Assembly: GCA_036426205.1 (NCBI GenBank)
Contig: CM071568.1
Coordinates: 115,531,504 to 115,595,503 of the forward strand
Origin: Ascaphus truei
Lineage: Eukaryota; Chordata; Amphibia; Anura; Ascaphidae
DNA length: 64,000 nt
Direction of reading: 5' to 3'
The notes below the pieces were generated by a model. It was not told where the DNA came from. It did not search any database and saw only the letters and a program-made list of their open reading frames with translations. How positions within the stretch are numbered: position 1 is the stretch's first letter; every line of letters begins with the position of its first letter. Made by a program: the position numbers and the translations under genes. Below, one piece after another: positions 11,934 through 22,881 of the stretch.

Positions 11934-12768
11934 CTAAGTGTGACCACGTATCAGTTTCCAGGAGGCTTCTTGGTTGTGGAGGTTGATGGCCGAGAGTATC
12001 TGCGGTGCCTGTGCGTCCAATGCAGGACACCCGGACCGGCCCCAAGTGCGACGGCACGGTGCCCCCAGTGTGGCACGTTCTACTTATGGCCTGTCGAGCC
12101 ATGGCCTATGATAAAGACCCCGTGAGGCACCTCTCCAGCAACCCTGATCGAGGTAGAGGAGGCTGCCCTGGTCCCATATATCACCCCTGAGGTAGGGACC
12201 CAGGCCCAGCCACCAAGAGATGTCCCGGCGGCGGAGAGCGCGACCGCAGTGGAGGTACCGGAGCGGGCCCGTTTCGTACCACTACCCACTGGCGGTGCAG
12301 CAAGGACTCGAGGTGATTCCCAAGCGGAGGAGCCGTTGCAGTCCTCATCGGACGAAAGAGACAGCCTGTCATCGGTGGCGATGCGCCGGCCGGCGAACCA
12401 CCCGAGCTGTAAGAAAGAAGCAGTTCCACTTACCTCGGAGATGGAGCAGACGAGTCCGGATACCCCCCGACAGTGAGCGCTGGTGCGGCCTGAGCCACGT
12501 AGAAGTCCCACGGCCGTGGCGACTCCCAGTGCGGTGGCAATGGGATCCGAGACGGCTCCGGAGGAACCAACGAGCATCGGCCGACAGCGGAGCGGTAAGG
12601 AGACACCACCACCCCTTATACCCGCCAGGCAAAGACGGAATCTGAGGAGAGAGAAGGGCTTGAGGCCTACCTGCCTGTTCGCGACCCTGATGGTCCACCA
12701 CCACCCCTTCCGGTCCTCTACGCACTTCCGGTGTGAGACCACTGAGTGGATGGAGATTCCGCGGTGAC
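11934..12768 (+). pseudogene. 5' open frame of LTR element A, zinc-ribbon-like start
   Basis: One frame stays open from the TGA at 11931 to the TGA at about 12766, interrupted only by TGA at 12123-12125 and 12474-12476. The first part has two CxxC pairs (CVQC and CPQC) 15-20 residues apart, like a small zinc ribbon, followed by acidic, proline- and serine-rich sequence (SSSDERDSLSS). An ATG at 11926 is out of frame with it, so the true start is unclear. The stretch is GC-rich, which also opens long antisense frames. No Gag, Pol or Env motif is visible. Element B has a comparable acidic stretch at 32763-33164. Confidence 0.4.
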
Positions 12769-12917
12769 CAGCGATGACGTCACTCCGACTGGCGCAGAGG
12801 CCCGGAAGCTTTGCTTTCTTCCCTGAGGAGAGCGGGATTGGAGGCTGAGTTTGAGGAGTTCAAGGCTCAAGAAGCCAAAGAGGAGCCCAAAGTGCGGCAG
12901 AAAGAGCAAGTAAGAAG

Positions 12918-13475
12918 ATGCCTACCGGTCGTGGCGTCGCCCGACCCAGAGACACTTTGCAGGACTTTGTTGATCCCATGGTCACCACCCCTAGCGCCAT
13001 TGCACCGGCCACTGCCCCTGCCCCGTCACGTGTCATGCCACCGGGTCCTAGTGGGAGTAAGCTGGAAAAGACGCCCAAGTATTCCACTGATTGGAGGGAT
13101 TGGGAATTAAGTGATGAAGGTTCTGATGGGGAGATACCGTTATCCAGTGTTGTACGTGTACCTAACCCCACTGTGTTTAAACCTGTTCCTAGAGGTAGGG
13201 CCCAAGGGTCCCAGACTACTGCCGAGGCGGATCCTGTAAGACCCGTGATACATAAAATGAACCCCACAATTATTAGTAATGTCAAAAGAGGTAGGCGCAA
13301 AAGCTCGCACTCTACCGAGGCAGAGACATCAGGTGTATCTTCCAGAGCAGAGTCCGAGGAAGGTATGAGTGTAGTATCATCATATGAGCACCGGGATAAA
13401 TGGTGGGCACCGTTATTCACAGGGTACCATGAGGGGATGGACTGTGGTGGTAGGGAGGGTTTGGCCCGGGGTTAA
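12918..13475 (+). pseudogene. element A main protein, N-terminal part (interrupted)
   Basis: The frame starts at ATG 12918, has a proline/serine-rich N-terminus, then WRDWELSDEGSDGEIP near 13095-13140 and KWWAPLFTGY near 13400. Element B carries LRDWDF...SEGEIP and NWWDPMFQGY in the same order (34180-34420), so the protein is shared. At 13442 the coding sequence is cut by a nested solo LTR; the last residues before the stop come from that insertion. The remainder resumes at 15129. No domain family is recognised. Confidence 0.6.
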
Positions 13476-15128
13476 CGGGGTTACCCCCCAAGGGCCCCCC
13501 TCTAACGTCGCCAGGGAGACAAGGGGTTAACTGGGCTGAGGCCCAGAAATGTGATTTTACCCTTGTTATAACCTGTAAATGTATTCTTCCCTGTTCCATT
13601 GTAATGTCTGGGTTAATCAGTACCTGCATAACACACACACTGGGTCATCAGGGGTTAATTGTGTAAGCCCAGTGGGCTAGTTAATGCGTTATCTGTGTAT
13701 TCCCTTTGCCTCATGGGCCTGCAACTGCCTGTGCCCGCAAGGTATTCTGAGCCTTGGGGTACAGCCTCCGGGTCACCCCCCAAGTACACACATATTAAAA
13801 ATATAACTTTGTCATAAGAGGGACATATATTTTGGATAAAGTGACTTTTTGCAGTTTTTGAAATACACAGGCATAATGCTAATGGTGTGCTAATGTACAG
13901 GCAGAATGCCTGTCTTTGTAATGCGTAAGGAACAAAATGGTGCCTCATATGAGTATTTACGTGAGTCTATTCACTGGAAGTGTATATCAAAAGAGAGGTG
14001 TGATACATCGCCCTGATCAATAGGTAACTGACCTAATTGGTTATGCGAAAAGCAAAAGCCCACTTCAAAAGATTTTATTGATGGGGCCAGGGGGGGGGCT
14101 ACCCCCAACAGGATATCAAAAGTGAGTAACTTTATTAAATATAAGAATACTATGAGATGTCCTTGGCTGAAAAGGATAAGAATTACATATGTGTATCCGT
14201 TGGATGTAGCCCATTGTTTTGAGGCTAAACATTGTACATTTACCTGTTACGAAATGCCAGATATTAATATCTCTATTAATGTTCATATTACAATGTAATT
14301 TTTGGTATTCCTGCGAGCGTCAGGTGTCACCGGCCGTATTAATATATCTCACCTGACTGTGTGTATAACGGAACCGGATATTTTAATACGTTTATATTTT
14401 ATGCTTAATAGTGTATCTTAAGGTATGGACAAAGACCCAGAGGAAATTCTTTTGGGCCATAAGGTAGCAGATGGCCCTGGGGACGCCGCTATGTCTAGGA
14501 TTTAAGTGCTGTTCAAAGAGTTTTATCACCCTCACTGTTTATCCGAAGCCCAAACCAGGGCAGGTCTTACGTGTTCCAGTTAACACCTTTCAACAAAGGT
14601 TTTCCTGCCAGAACTCCAAATGGTGGACTGGCTGGCATTCCTGATGTAAATGTGGGGCTTCAGAAATGAGACCCCCAGAGTTCTACTGCGCATGTGCCAA
14701 CTAGCAGGGGGGCATGGGTCAGAATGCTTTCCCACGTTAGTGAGTGGCTGGAGGTAATTGTAAACCAATCCCCTGTGCTTAAGGTTAAGAATAGAAGGAG
14801 AAAGGTTTATAAACTGCTGTCCACCCATATATCTTTTGTCTTCGTTTGCTGAATGATTTCCTGATTGCTGAGAGAAATGCCATGCAATGTCTTGGGCTGA
14901 TTGCTGGATGAAACTGCCAGTTCAGATGGGACTGTTTTCATTATTTTCATCTTTTACGTAAGTGTCTATATTTTGCCTGTTATTGTATAATCTGTTGTGT
15001 TCACCTTTATCAAGGAATAAATTATATTTATCATATCTTAAGTCTCGTCCCAGTTCAAACCCAGGTATATATATATTTATATATAGTTTTTGGTGTACAA
15101 TTACAGCCTGTCGCAAGCTCTCATGACA
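13443..15128 (+). mobile_element. nested solo LTR, 1686 bp
   Basis: It begins TGTGGTGGTAGGG, ends CTCATGACA, and is flanked by TGGAC at 13438-13442 and 15129-15133. It sits in the coding region of element A exactly where element B is continuous. AATAAA is at 15016-15021. At 1.69 kb it is long for an LTR. The family differs from A, B and E by sequence and is otherwise unknown to me. Confidence 0.88.
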
Positions 15129-15667
15129 TGGACCGCACCAGGTTTGTGCTAATCAAGAAATAAATAGTAGATCACTGGTGGGATGTAGGCACCATTTCTC
15201 CACAGGAGGTTGCCGATGAGCTAGACAACCGGTATAGAGATATTGAACAGAAAATAATTACCCCCAAAGGCTCATCTATTCTTTATGATCAGGTTGCCCC
15301 TGAAGAGCCACAGTTCTGGGTACTGCCAGGCAAGGCTGGGAACCGGAAACTGACTAAGTTAAGTAGGGCAGACAGAGCCATAGTGGCGAGATACCGGCAA
15401 TCTCATGGCTATGAGTTTCCGTATGTGCCAGAGCCAATCATGCAGGAAATAGAAGACCAGAGAGATTCCTGGCTCCGAGAAGCAGTACTTGAGTATCTAA
15501 GAACCAAGTTTGGGAAATTCGTTTACTTAAGGGAGGATAAGATATGTGATGTGATCAGAGCTTGGAGTACAGGCATGAATATCTACATGTACAATTTCCT
15601 GTACAGACCGGAGAATGGGCCTATACAACCCTTTTATGTTAAGACTGTGGATCACAACGGGTGGTAA
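15129..15667 (+). pseudogene. element A main protein, C-terminal part
   Basis: After the nested LTR the frame resumes with RTRFVLIKK, a TAA at about 15159, then VDHWWD, QFWVLPGKAG and EPIMQEIEDQRDSWLREAVL, ending NGW at a TAA (15665-15667). Element B has RTRFLLVD, VDHWWEEG, QFWVLPSQ and a matching IMEEIENN segment. The ATG-initiated part starts at 15383. The last codons run into a splice donor, GGTGGTAAGTGAG. The fold is unknown; there are no reverse transcriptase, integrase or envelope features. Confidence 0.6.
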
Positions 15668-15880
15668 GTGAGAAAGCCTGATCCCTGTCATTATTATTGA
15701 AATTAGGGTTCTCCATGTTGGGAGGTACCCAATGTTTATGTATTCGCCCTCATGGGTGTGACAGTCTGATAAATGTATATACTAATCAATTCTGTTTGTA
15801 TATCCACAGATTGTTCACCTGCAGGATGTTACAGCAAATTAGGTCCAAGTGGGGACCATTGGATTCCACCTGAGGGAGAG
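15664..15880 (+). other. spliced last-exon region of element A
   Basis: A donor-like GTAAGTGAG at 15664 is followed about 150 bp later by a pyrimidine tract and CACAG near 15810. The following sequence encodes KLGPSGD in one frame and runs into the purine tract beside the 3' LTR. Element B has GGTAAAG near 34954 and TATTGCAG near 35122, then KFGPSED. In A the expected phase is off by one, so the reading frame is now broken. Confidence 0.5.
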
Positions 15881-16659
15881 TGTAGCCCTGGTAAGAAATA
15901 GGGCTATACTTCTATCCTCCTCCTTGTGTAATCCCTGCCACGGGCAGGTTGCCAGGAGTTATCATGGGTTTCCCCCACTTCAAGCACTGCCCTGAGGGGT
16001 GGAGGTAGGTTACCTGACCCTGTGTCAAAGCAAGAGACAGAGGGGCGGTGCCTGCTGAGATCATAAAGAGCCGTGCACTTCCTATTTAGTTGGAGTCAGA
16101 CAAGCACAACTGTCTGCACTGTGTGTGAGTAGTTAGGGTTAGGAGAGGAGCAAGCGGCTTCTGAGTAGTGCTGCTAGATTTATAGTTAGTGAGGTGGACC
16201 AATACCTCTCACTCTGTTTAGGGGGTGAGGGAAGAGTTAGCCCCACCCTGGGTGCCCTTGATCCAGGGTGGTGGCAGGGAAGGGACCATCCTGAAGGAGA
16301 GAAATCCGAGTGGAGTGGACACCCTGTACCTGTCTGCTGCTGGTGCTGCTGTGAATAAAGACTGCTGCTTTTAAGGAACTACGTGTGTGTGAGACTGGAA
16401 TCTCTCATCTCTGTGTGGGAACTCTCTATAAGGATTCCACCCCGCATTCCTGGGGCTTACTAGAGATGGAGGCGCTGCACCACTGAATGAGAACGAAGGC
16501 ATCCACCCCAGAAACCTGTTCCTGCTATCCCCCATACCATCGCGGGAGACTCAGGACCTCCTGTTGCCAGCAGGTATGCACCACATACAGTCATGTAGCC
16601 AGGTCCCAGTACAGCGTAGGGGGGCCGATCTGCGATTGCCCCGGGGTCAATGGGTTACA
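15881..16659 (+). repeat. 3' LTR of element A
   Basis: It starts TGTAGCCCTGG, ends GGGTTACA, and carries AATAAA at 16354-16359. It is followed by the CATG duplication and then the rest of foldback element H2. Confidence 0.9.
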
Positions 16660-17029
16660 CATGTATATTAAAACTGCACAATCGCCTGTAAGAGCTGTGC
16701 ACAAAGATGCTTTCCCAGGCTGCAGTTTAAGCAAACACAATTTGTGCGATAAGTATTGGAAAAAAGAAACGTAGTTGTGCAATGTTGCATTTTTTTACCG
16801 AACTTTAAAAAAATTGTGATTTTTCTTAGTGTATACCGTTTTGACACAATTTTTTTATAGTGCGATAAGAATATGCAAACTAGCTCAGCAATGAACTTAA
16901 CCAAGTTTAGTGAATATTTATAAAGTGACATAACATCCTTTATATTCATTGTGCGTGTAACAAGTCTATGTACAGCGCTGCATGCACTGTCAGCATTATA
17001 AGAGAAGAACAATTATTATATTTGTACAT

Positions 17030-17524
17030 ACAACCAGGGCCGCTGAGAGGGGGGGGGACTGCTGGGACTGGTGTCCTGGGCCCGGTGGCAGCGGGGGGCC
17101 CGGTGGCCGGACCAAGCAGTTGCTGGTGGGCCCTGGCTCTTCTGGCCAGGCCTCTTCCTCTATCTTTGTCCCACGCCGGGCCGTCTGAAGTCATTAGCGC
17201 TATGGGCCTCTCTGACGTTAGCGTGCCAGAAGTGAGCTTGGCCCAGCTTGTGGCGCCATGCATGGATGGGCAGGCGTGTGCTGAAGTCAGAGTCCGGCAT
17301 GGGACTGAGATAGAGGAAGAGGCCTGCAGGTGGCGAGTGCCGGGGCCCACTGTCAATTGCTTTCTCTGGCGACCGGGCCCCTGGGCAGTCACCCCTCCCC
17401 CCGGAAGTCACCTCCACCCCACAGCAGGCACCCCCCCTTGGCAGTCGTGCCTCCCCAGTAGTCACCCCCCCTGGCAGTAACTGGGCCCGGTCTGACCATC
17501 AGCACGGTAAGTCTATTTTTATAA
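17030..17524. repeat. GC-rich block beside a minisatellite
   Basis: It begins CCAGGGCCGCTGAGAGG and is rich in GGGCCC-type words. Long open frames exist on both strands only because the block is GC-rich and stop-poor; none has a recognisable domain. It ends in repeated CACCCCCC-type units at 17390-17480 before the minisatellite. Its outer boundaries are not clear. Confidence 0.5.
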
Positions 17525-18115
17525 TATGTATTGGTTTTTTTTAATATGTATTTTTTTTAAATATGTATTGGGGGAGTGGGGGCTTTTTAATATGTATTGG
17601 GGGAGTGGGAGGCTTTTTACTGTGTTTTGGGAAAGTGTTTTGTTTTTGACTATGTATTGGGGGTGTATTTTTTGTTTTTACTGTATTGGGGGGTGTTTTT
17701 TTTACTGTTGGGGGAGTAGGGGACTTCTTACTGTGTATTGAGGAGTGGGGGGCTTCTTACTGTGTATTGAGGAGTGGGGGGCTTTTTACTGTATATTGGG
17801 AGTGGGGGGCTTTTTATTGTTTATTCGGGGAGTGTTTATTTTTTTTTACTGCATATTGGGGGAGTGTTTTTTTACTCTGTTTTGGAGGTGTTTTTTTTAC
17901 TGTGTATTAGGGGGGTGGGGGGATTTTTACTGTGTATTGGGGGAGTGGGTGATTATTACTGTGTATTGGTGGAGTGATTTTATTTTTACTCTGTATTGGA
18001 CGGAGTGTTTTTTTTTACTGTGTATTGGGGAGTGGGGACTTTTTATTGTGTATTGAGGGAGTGGGGGGCTTTTTACTGTGTATTGGGGGGATGGGGCTTT
18101 TTACTGTATATTGGG
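17525..18115 (+). repeat. minisatellite, ~25-35-bp unit
   Basis: About twenty degenerate units of the form TTTTTACTGTGTATTGGGGG followed by AGTGGGGGGC run in tandem. Unit length varies through changes in the T and G runs. The strand asymmetry (G/T on the plus strand, almost no C) is extreme. Phe/Tyr/Gly-rich open frames across it are artefacts of the repeat. Confidence 0.9.
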
Positions 18116-19530
18116 GGGGGGATTGAGTGAGAGTGGGGTAATTGATGAAGGAGGGGGTGAGTGAGAGGAGTTGGGGGGAGTGAGTGAGGAAAAGAGGGAG
18201 TAAGACTGCGCTATTTGCAGTGTATATGCCCCGGTTTACTCACCAGGGGACTTTGTTAAATAATCCCTCTATGCTTTAGCATTACTTAATAGCTGGGATT
18301 TGCTATCTCGTATTTGTAGGTTTCAAATATAAGAAGCTATACATTTCCCTTATAAGAGGATATTAGTACAGGGTTAGAATAACATTTGTGCTTGAATACT
18401 CAACTGTGGGTTAATATACTGTACTGTACGATGTTGTCCGAGTTGACCTTGCAAATGATTTGGCAAATATTTTAAGTCATGTGTGCAAAGACAAAAAATC
18501 CACCCAACCTTGTTTCCCAAGCAACAAGAAAAAAATTGTGTGTTTTTTTTTTTTTTTTTTTTTTTTTAACTTTTACCATTACGCAATAGTGAATTTTCTG
18601 AAATGTATCATCACATATGATTAATTACAGATACATTTGCTTTAGGCCTCTTTATTTTCAAGCTGAGAATGTTCAAAATTAGCCAATTTCTAGTCATGAT
18701 CTATACAGTAACTCTGCATTTCTAAACTTCTGTAAAACTCAAAGGAAACCCTTAATATTTCATAACCATTGTTCTATGCAAGCAATTAAATGATAGTTTC
18801 GTTTATGGCTTCTACCTTAAAGGCTGTTTAAGTGTGTGTAACGGAAAATCAATGAGAAACAATCTGGCTTTTTGAAGCAGTGTTACATTTCTATATATAG
18901 ATATTACAATTAATAGCATTATATGACTTCCTTTTTGGTACCGTCATTATTTAACTCATGCTAAAGTCATGTTTATAAAAATGCATTTTGCGTACAAGAA
19001 ATATACCTACTGGTACTCTTATATCATAATATTTTCCAAGTTTTTTTTATATAGATTTACCAGATTATTCAATTAAATATCCTATTTTTTTTTTTTAAAA
19101 GGGCATTGTATACTTATGAAAAAAAGAACCCTTCTGAAAATTAACATGTAGGCCTACAAATCTAATTATCTCATGAATATATTTAGATATATTCTCCTTT
19201 CCGATATGAGAAAAAGAAGGCATTAAAAATGGGAAGAAGGGACAAAAGGTTATTATTTTTGTAGAGAGCCATTAAGCTATTTTGGTTCCGCATACTTTAA
19301 GTAAAATAAATATTCATATTCAGTAGAGATTGATGAGTTCTAAGGGGCAAAATCCAAATCCCCTAACATCCGCTGTTTGAAATGATCTGAACTCTGGCTC
19401 TGCCACAAGTGCCTAAACCCAAGGCAAAAACTAAGCAAAAGACAAAAATTCCCAATGCAACATCCAACATGACAAAAAAAGATATAGTTCAAAACGTAAC
19501 TGTTTGTCGTCTCATAAGTAAGAGTCATTT
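18116..19530. other. stretch without recognisable gene
   Basis: The first ~100 bp are G-rich and purine-rich, continuing the minisatellite composition. A 25-T run lies at 18543-18567. The rest is AT-rich with no open frame of note. TTTCTATATATAGATATTAC at about 18890 recurs almost exactly near 19683, a short direct repeat of unclear origin. Confidence 0.5.
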
Positions 19531-19534
19531 AGTT

Positions 19535-19690
19535 AAACACTTTGGCCAAAGTGTTATAAACCTGCAGCCATGCATGGCATGGCCCATTTGCAGGTTCTAA
19601 CACTATCCGTGAAAATTCTCATTTACCTCTGCAATGGAGGGAGAAATGTCTCAATAGACCAGTATTAACAGATAGTGTTACACTTCTATA
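19535..19690 (+). repeat. repeat family R2, copy 1
   Basis: A similar segment lies inverted at about 49115-49275. Shared words are TTTGGCCAAAG, CAGGT(T/C)CTAACACTATC and CTCATTTACCTCT, in the same order. There is no coding content. Family unknown. Confidence 0.5.
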
Positions 19691-20459
19691 TATAGATATT
19701 ACACTATCTATCCCCCCTTGGACACCTTAGTGGCTAGTAAGGCATTGATATGTAATGCTTTATTAAGTGCTAAGTTTAAAAAAAAAAAAAAGCTAGCTCC
19801 TACCAATGAAAAAAGAAGAAAGAAGCACTGGCCACTAACAATCTATTGTGGGTAATAATGGAGGGATATGTGAAAATTGTGAACAATGCATGTTAAATAA
19901 ACCTGTGTTAAAAAACAATTATATTCATTTGCAGTAGTGAGTGAATACTGTATGTGAAAATCATTCAAAAGTCCTGAAAAAATGTGAAATACAATCCTTT
20001 GAATTGACCTATATTCAAAGTCAATATTTGATTTAATACTTAAGTCCAGTTGCCAGAGTCCAAAGAGGGAGTTCCCTGTCCCTCCAAAAATCGAACTGAA
20101 GAAGAAATAATATCCTGTGGCGCGCAGACTTAGCAGATGGATACAATATGTAAAAGAAGGGGATAAGAGAAACGGCGGTATGTTATTGAGCAAAAAAAAT
20201 CACGATTGTGTCCGATTACTTTCAAAAAGGACACTTGCAGTTCATCAAAATCTTCTATACAAGGGCTTGTTCCACACAAAAAGCCAGGGGATGGAGATAT
20301 ACTCCTATTGTTCCCAGGGCAAAAGTTGGATTCCAATCTTAATGGAAAGTAGAAGAGAAAGGTGCCATGGCATAATATCGTTTTTTATTTTAAAACAGAC
20401 TGGTATGAAAATTAGGTACACTCACAAATGCCTCTATTAAATGAACATTTTGCATACAA

Positions 20460-20860
20460 AGCTTTCCAGCATAGGGGTGATCCTGGGTGATCTCAATCAC
20501 CCCTCCTCCCATCTTTCACGTTACCGGAGTCTGTGGGGTTTCTGTCAATGGATCTCCTTAACCTCGTGGTCTGGGGGCTCCCGCCCATCCAAGGTGGAAC
20601 AGTAAGGGCAGGTCTCGCTGCCTCCTCTCTCATCCCTCGGCTCGTGCTCAGACGAGAGCGGATCAGGTCAGCAACAATCTCCTCCAGTGCAGATTAGTGT
20701 TTGTGGAGTAATGTTCGCAAGTGCCAGTGCCAGACAAGCAGGTTTGATTCTTGCACTGGAAAAGAGATCTACAGTGGCCTGTGAGGGACAATCCAACGTG
20801 TTTCTCAGTATGCTTCCTCAGGGGTAATGGCTCCTATGGTTTCACTGTGGTCTTATTTTA
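20460..20860 (-). repeat. AAACGCGTT-group repeat, copy with AAACACGTTGG core
   Basis: On the minus strand it reads CCTGAGGAAGCATACTGAG then AAACACGTTGGA (20794-20808). The same plan, CTGA(G/T)(G/A)AAG, a short stem-like stretch, then GAAACGCGTT, occurs at 1397-1440, 36120-36160, 44110-44180 and 59450-59490. The rest of the region is GC-richer than its surroundings and shows no protein. Confidence 0.5.
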
Positions 20861-20874
20861 GGGCAGAATTTTAT

Positions 20875-21800
20875 AACTTCCTTGAAGGAGTGCATCCAAC
20901 TGTTTGTCCAAGAGTATGGAGATGCATTCTCTGAGTTGCCTGGCCCAGCAAACCTAATAGAACATTGCACCATTACAGAGCATTGTGTTTCGGTCCTGTA
21001 TGGTCCTTATAGGCTCCCTGAGAACAAAAGAGCATGCCTAAGAAAGGAAACAGAGGATGCTTAATCTTGGGTATCATTTATGATTTCCATAGAGAGTGGT
21101 GCATCCCTGTGGTCAGAAACCCTCAACTGGATGTATCAACATGTTTTGGCATTGGTTTCCAAAAAGGTTAATGCTATCTCTAAATTTCATGCCTATCTGA
21201 GGCCCAGGGTCAATAAGCTGTTGTACTACCTTTGGGGTCGCAATACATGCCTCTATCGTCAGTGGAAAATTAAGCTAAAGAAAAATTGTATGCCAAGGAC
21301 CTTTTGCACAACTCTTTATGGTCTTTATCAGTTTGTTAAAATGCTCTATTGTTACAAGGTCCACTTGTCCCTTTTCAGGGGCAGATTGATCCAGTCCTGA
21401 ACCCCCTACGAGGAACCAGATGCTGTCTATCTGGACAATATTGACGATATTGTAATTTATAGTTTTGCTTGGTCGGGTCATCTGGATAGATTCCAGATGG
21501 TTCTTAATTCCTCACGGGAAGCATGTCTAACTGCCAATCACAAAATGTGTGTCCTTGATTAGAAAAAAAAAATATATATTTGGGGTATTGCTTAGGCAAT
21601 AGAAAGATGAAACAACTAGTTGATATTTTTGCCACCTTAAAGAATAGCCTGAGAGCAACCACAAAAACACAGATTAAGTTTTTTGTGGACCTAACCAGCT
21701 ATTACATGTGGTTCTTACCTTACTTTTCCATTGTGACAGCCTTTTTTGAGTGAGCTAAGGAATGCCTTGCTCAGGGTAAATTTCTGCGTACAGACCGGGA
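20875..21800 (+). pseudogene. Ty3/Gypsy pol relic (protease-RT linker and RT core)
   Basis: Disrupted frames give FSELPGPANLIEH (the segment before the reverse transcriptase), NAISKFHAYLRPRVNKLL, LYGLYQFVKM, and YLDNIDDIVIYS, which corresponds to the catalytic YLDDIVIYS with two extra residues. Downstream comes GHLDRF, then a segment like the RT-RNase H connection (TKTQIKFFVDLTSYYMWFLP). Several stops and frameshifts separate these pieces. No LTR of its own is visible on either side. Confidence 0.85.
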
Positions 21801-21859
21801 AGAGGAGATCGACTACCTTTTCTGGAAAGCAATGAAGGGTCGGACTTCCACTTATGATT

Positions 21860-22065
21860 TTTGTTTAACGATAATTTATTTGTTACGCATCTGCTAAATA
21901 AATCATGACACAGTGTAATATGTAATGTGTTGTTGTTCATCTGAGGTTTTATTTATCTAATTTTAAGACCTGCTAAGGAACAGATGATTGTTATTTTGTC
22001 CTGATATGTAAAACCATAGAATTTAAAGAGGGTGTACTTTCTCACCATACCTTATCTACAGTACA
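21860..22065 (-). mobile_element. Tc1/mariner-derived MITE fragment
   Basis: On the minus strand the sequence reads AAAGTACACCCTCTTT, ATGGTTTTACATATCAGGAC, AGATGATTGTTA-type sequence and then TGTCATGATTTATTTAG. The same order appears at 44415-44585, where the outer end CAGTCATGTGAAAAAGTAAG is also present. There is no transposase. This copy lacks the outermost end. Confidence 0.65.
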
Positions 22066-22079
22066 TCTGTGTTGGTTTT

Positions 22080-22465
22080 ATGGTACTTGAGCCAATCAGA
22101 GCGTGGGAACTAAATCCCAACTCTGATTGACTCAAGTACCATGTGACTCCCTTTGCATGACGTTACATCCTTTCTCCACCAAGCCTCTGTCACATGGTCT
22201 ACTACAGCCAATCAGAGTTGGGATTCAGTTCCCACAGTATGATTGGCTCAAGTACCATGTGACGGCAGCCATCTTGCTTTGGATGACATCATCTTAAAGG
22301 CAAATGAAGCACATCCATTCTGATTGGCTGGCTTCATTCCCTTTATATGACGTCACCAAAAAAAAAAACAAATGAAATTCACATGGTTTTCACAGCCCAA
22401 TCAGGACCGTGGGAACCATATGACAAAAATGTGACGTCATAGGCCTATAAAAACCTATAAAAGAA
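22080..22465 (+). promoter_or_regulatory. promoter-like module with CCAAT boxes, CRE and TATA box
   Basis: CCAATCAGAG-type boxes occur several times in both orientations, embedded in inverted copies of GGTACTTGAGCCAATCAGAG (about 22080-22145 and 22205-22260). A CCAAT at 22397-22401, a perfect TGACGTCA at 22432-22439 and TATAAAA boxes at 22446 and 22456 are in ordinary order and spacing, followed by a purine-rich leader and the exon-like block ending at 22679. Promoter function is inference. Confidence 0.5.
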
Positions 22466-22881
22466 GGTAAAGAAGATCAAGAAGATACAGATAAAGACCC
22501 CAGAAGAGACAGAAGACCCGAAGACCCCCGGGAGTGATGGTATGGATTACAAATAGAAAGAAAGAAGAAAAAGACTTGGCTTTTTTTTTTTGGTTGCCTT
22601 TTCCTGTTGCGTGGATTGGTTCGAGAGCATGCAGTGTCCCCAGTATTCGGTGAGTGAGGTCATCTAAAGGTAAGGAAACAAAAGAAATGTATTTTATTGA
22701 ACTTTTACAGGTTTTAAAAAATGTGCATCCCCAAAAAGTAAGCTAGGTTATGTATGTTAGGGGGGGTATAGCGGTTGTTAGGGGCACAGGGTGTGTGCAT
22801 TGTATATTGCAATGTTTATTGGGGGCAATTGTCCCTAATAAACATGCTATTGTGCCTTAACCCCTTCATTGCCTTAGCGAA

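Larger units (their letters stand above)
10125..16659 (+). mobile_element. LTR element A, complete, with nested solo LTR
   Basis: Two LTRs of about 778 bp (10125-10902 and 15881-16659) begin TGTAGCCCTGG and end GGGTTACA. CATG at 10121-10124 and 16660-16663 is a 4-bp target duplication. A primer-binding-like site follows the 5' LTR, and a purine tract (GAGGGAGAG, 15872-15880) precedes the 3' LTR. Without the nested LTR at 13443-15128 the interior is about 3.3 kb and shows no protease, reverse transcriptase or integrase motif. It carries two coding stretches described separately. Element B (31435-35687) is a relative. It is best described as a non-autonomous LTR retroelement; ancestry from an endogenous retrovirus is possible but not shown. 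Confidence 0.88.
9425..16916. mobile_element. foldback element H2, split by LTR element A
   Basis: TATTCACTAAACT near 9425 and its inverse AGTTTAGTGAATA at 16904-16916 are the terminal inverted repeats. Removing LTR element A and one CATG leaves about 0.95 kb. The left part contains a hairpin around 9530-9650 (CTGGATAGGATTGATACC against GGATTCAATCCTATGCAG) that reappears at about 58605-58695, and copies of the short GGGGTTAA hairpin. There is no coding capacity. Confidence 0.6.

Noticed and set aside
12080..12742. 220-residue open frame on the minus strand
   Set aside because: It is antisense to the acidic frame of LTR element A in a GC-rich, stop-poor stretch. Composition explains the length and no domain is visible.
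16968..17480. 170-residue frame in a GC-rich block
   Set aside because: Overlapping long frames exist on both strands with low-complexity Gly/Pro sequence and no recognisable domain.
17526..18056. Phe/Tyr/Gly-rich open frames, possibly membrane proteins
   Set aside because: They are translations of a tandem repeat and shift frame with unit length.
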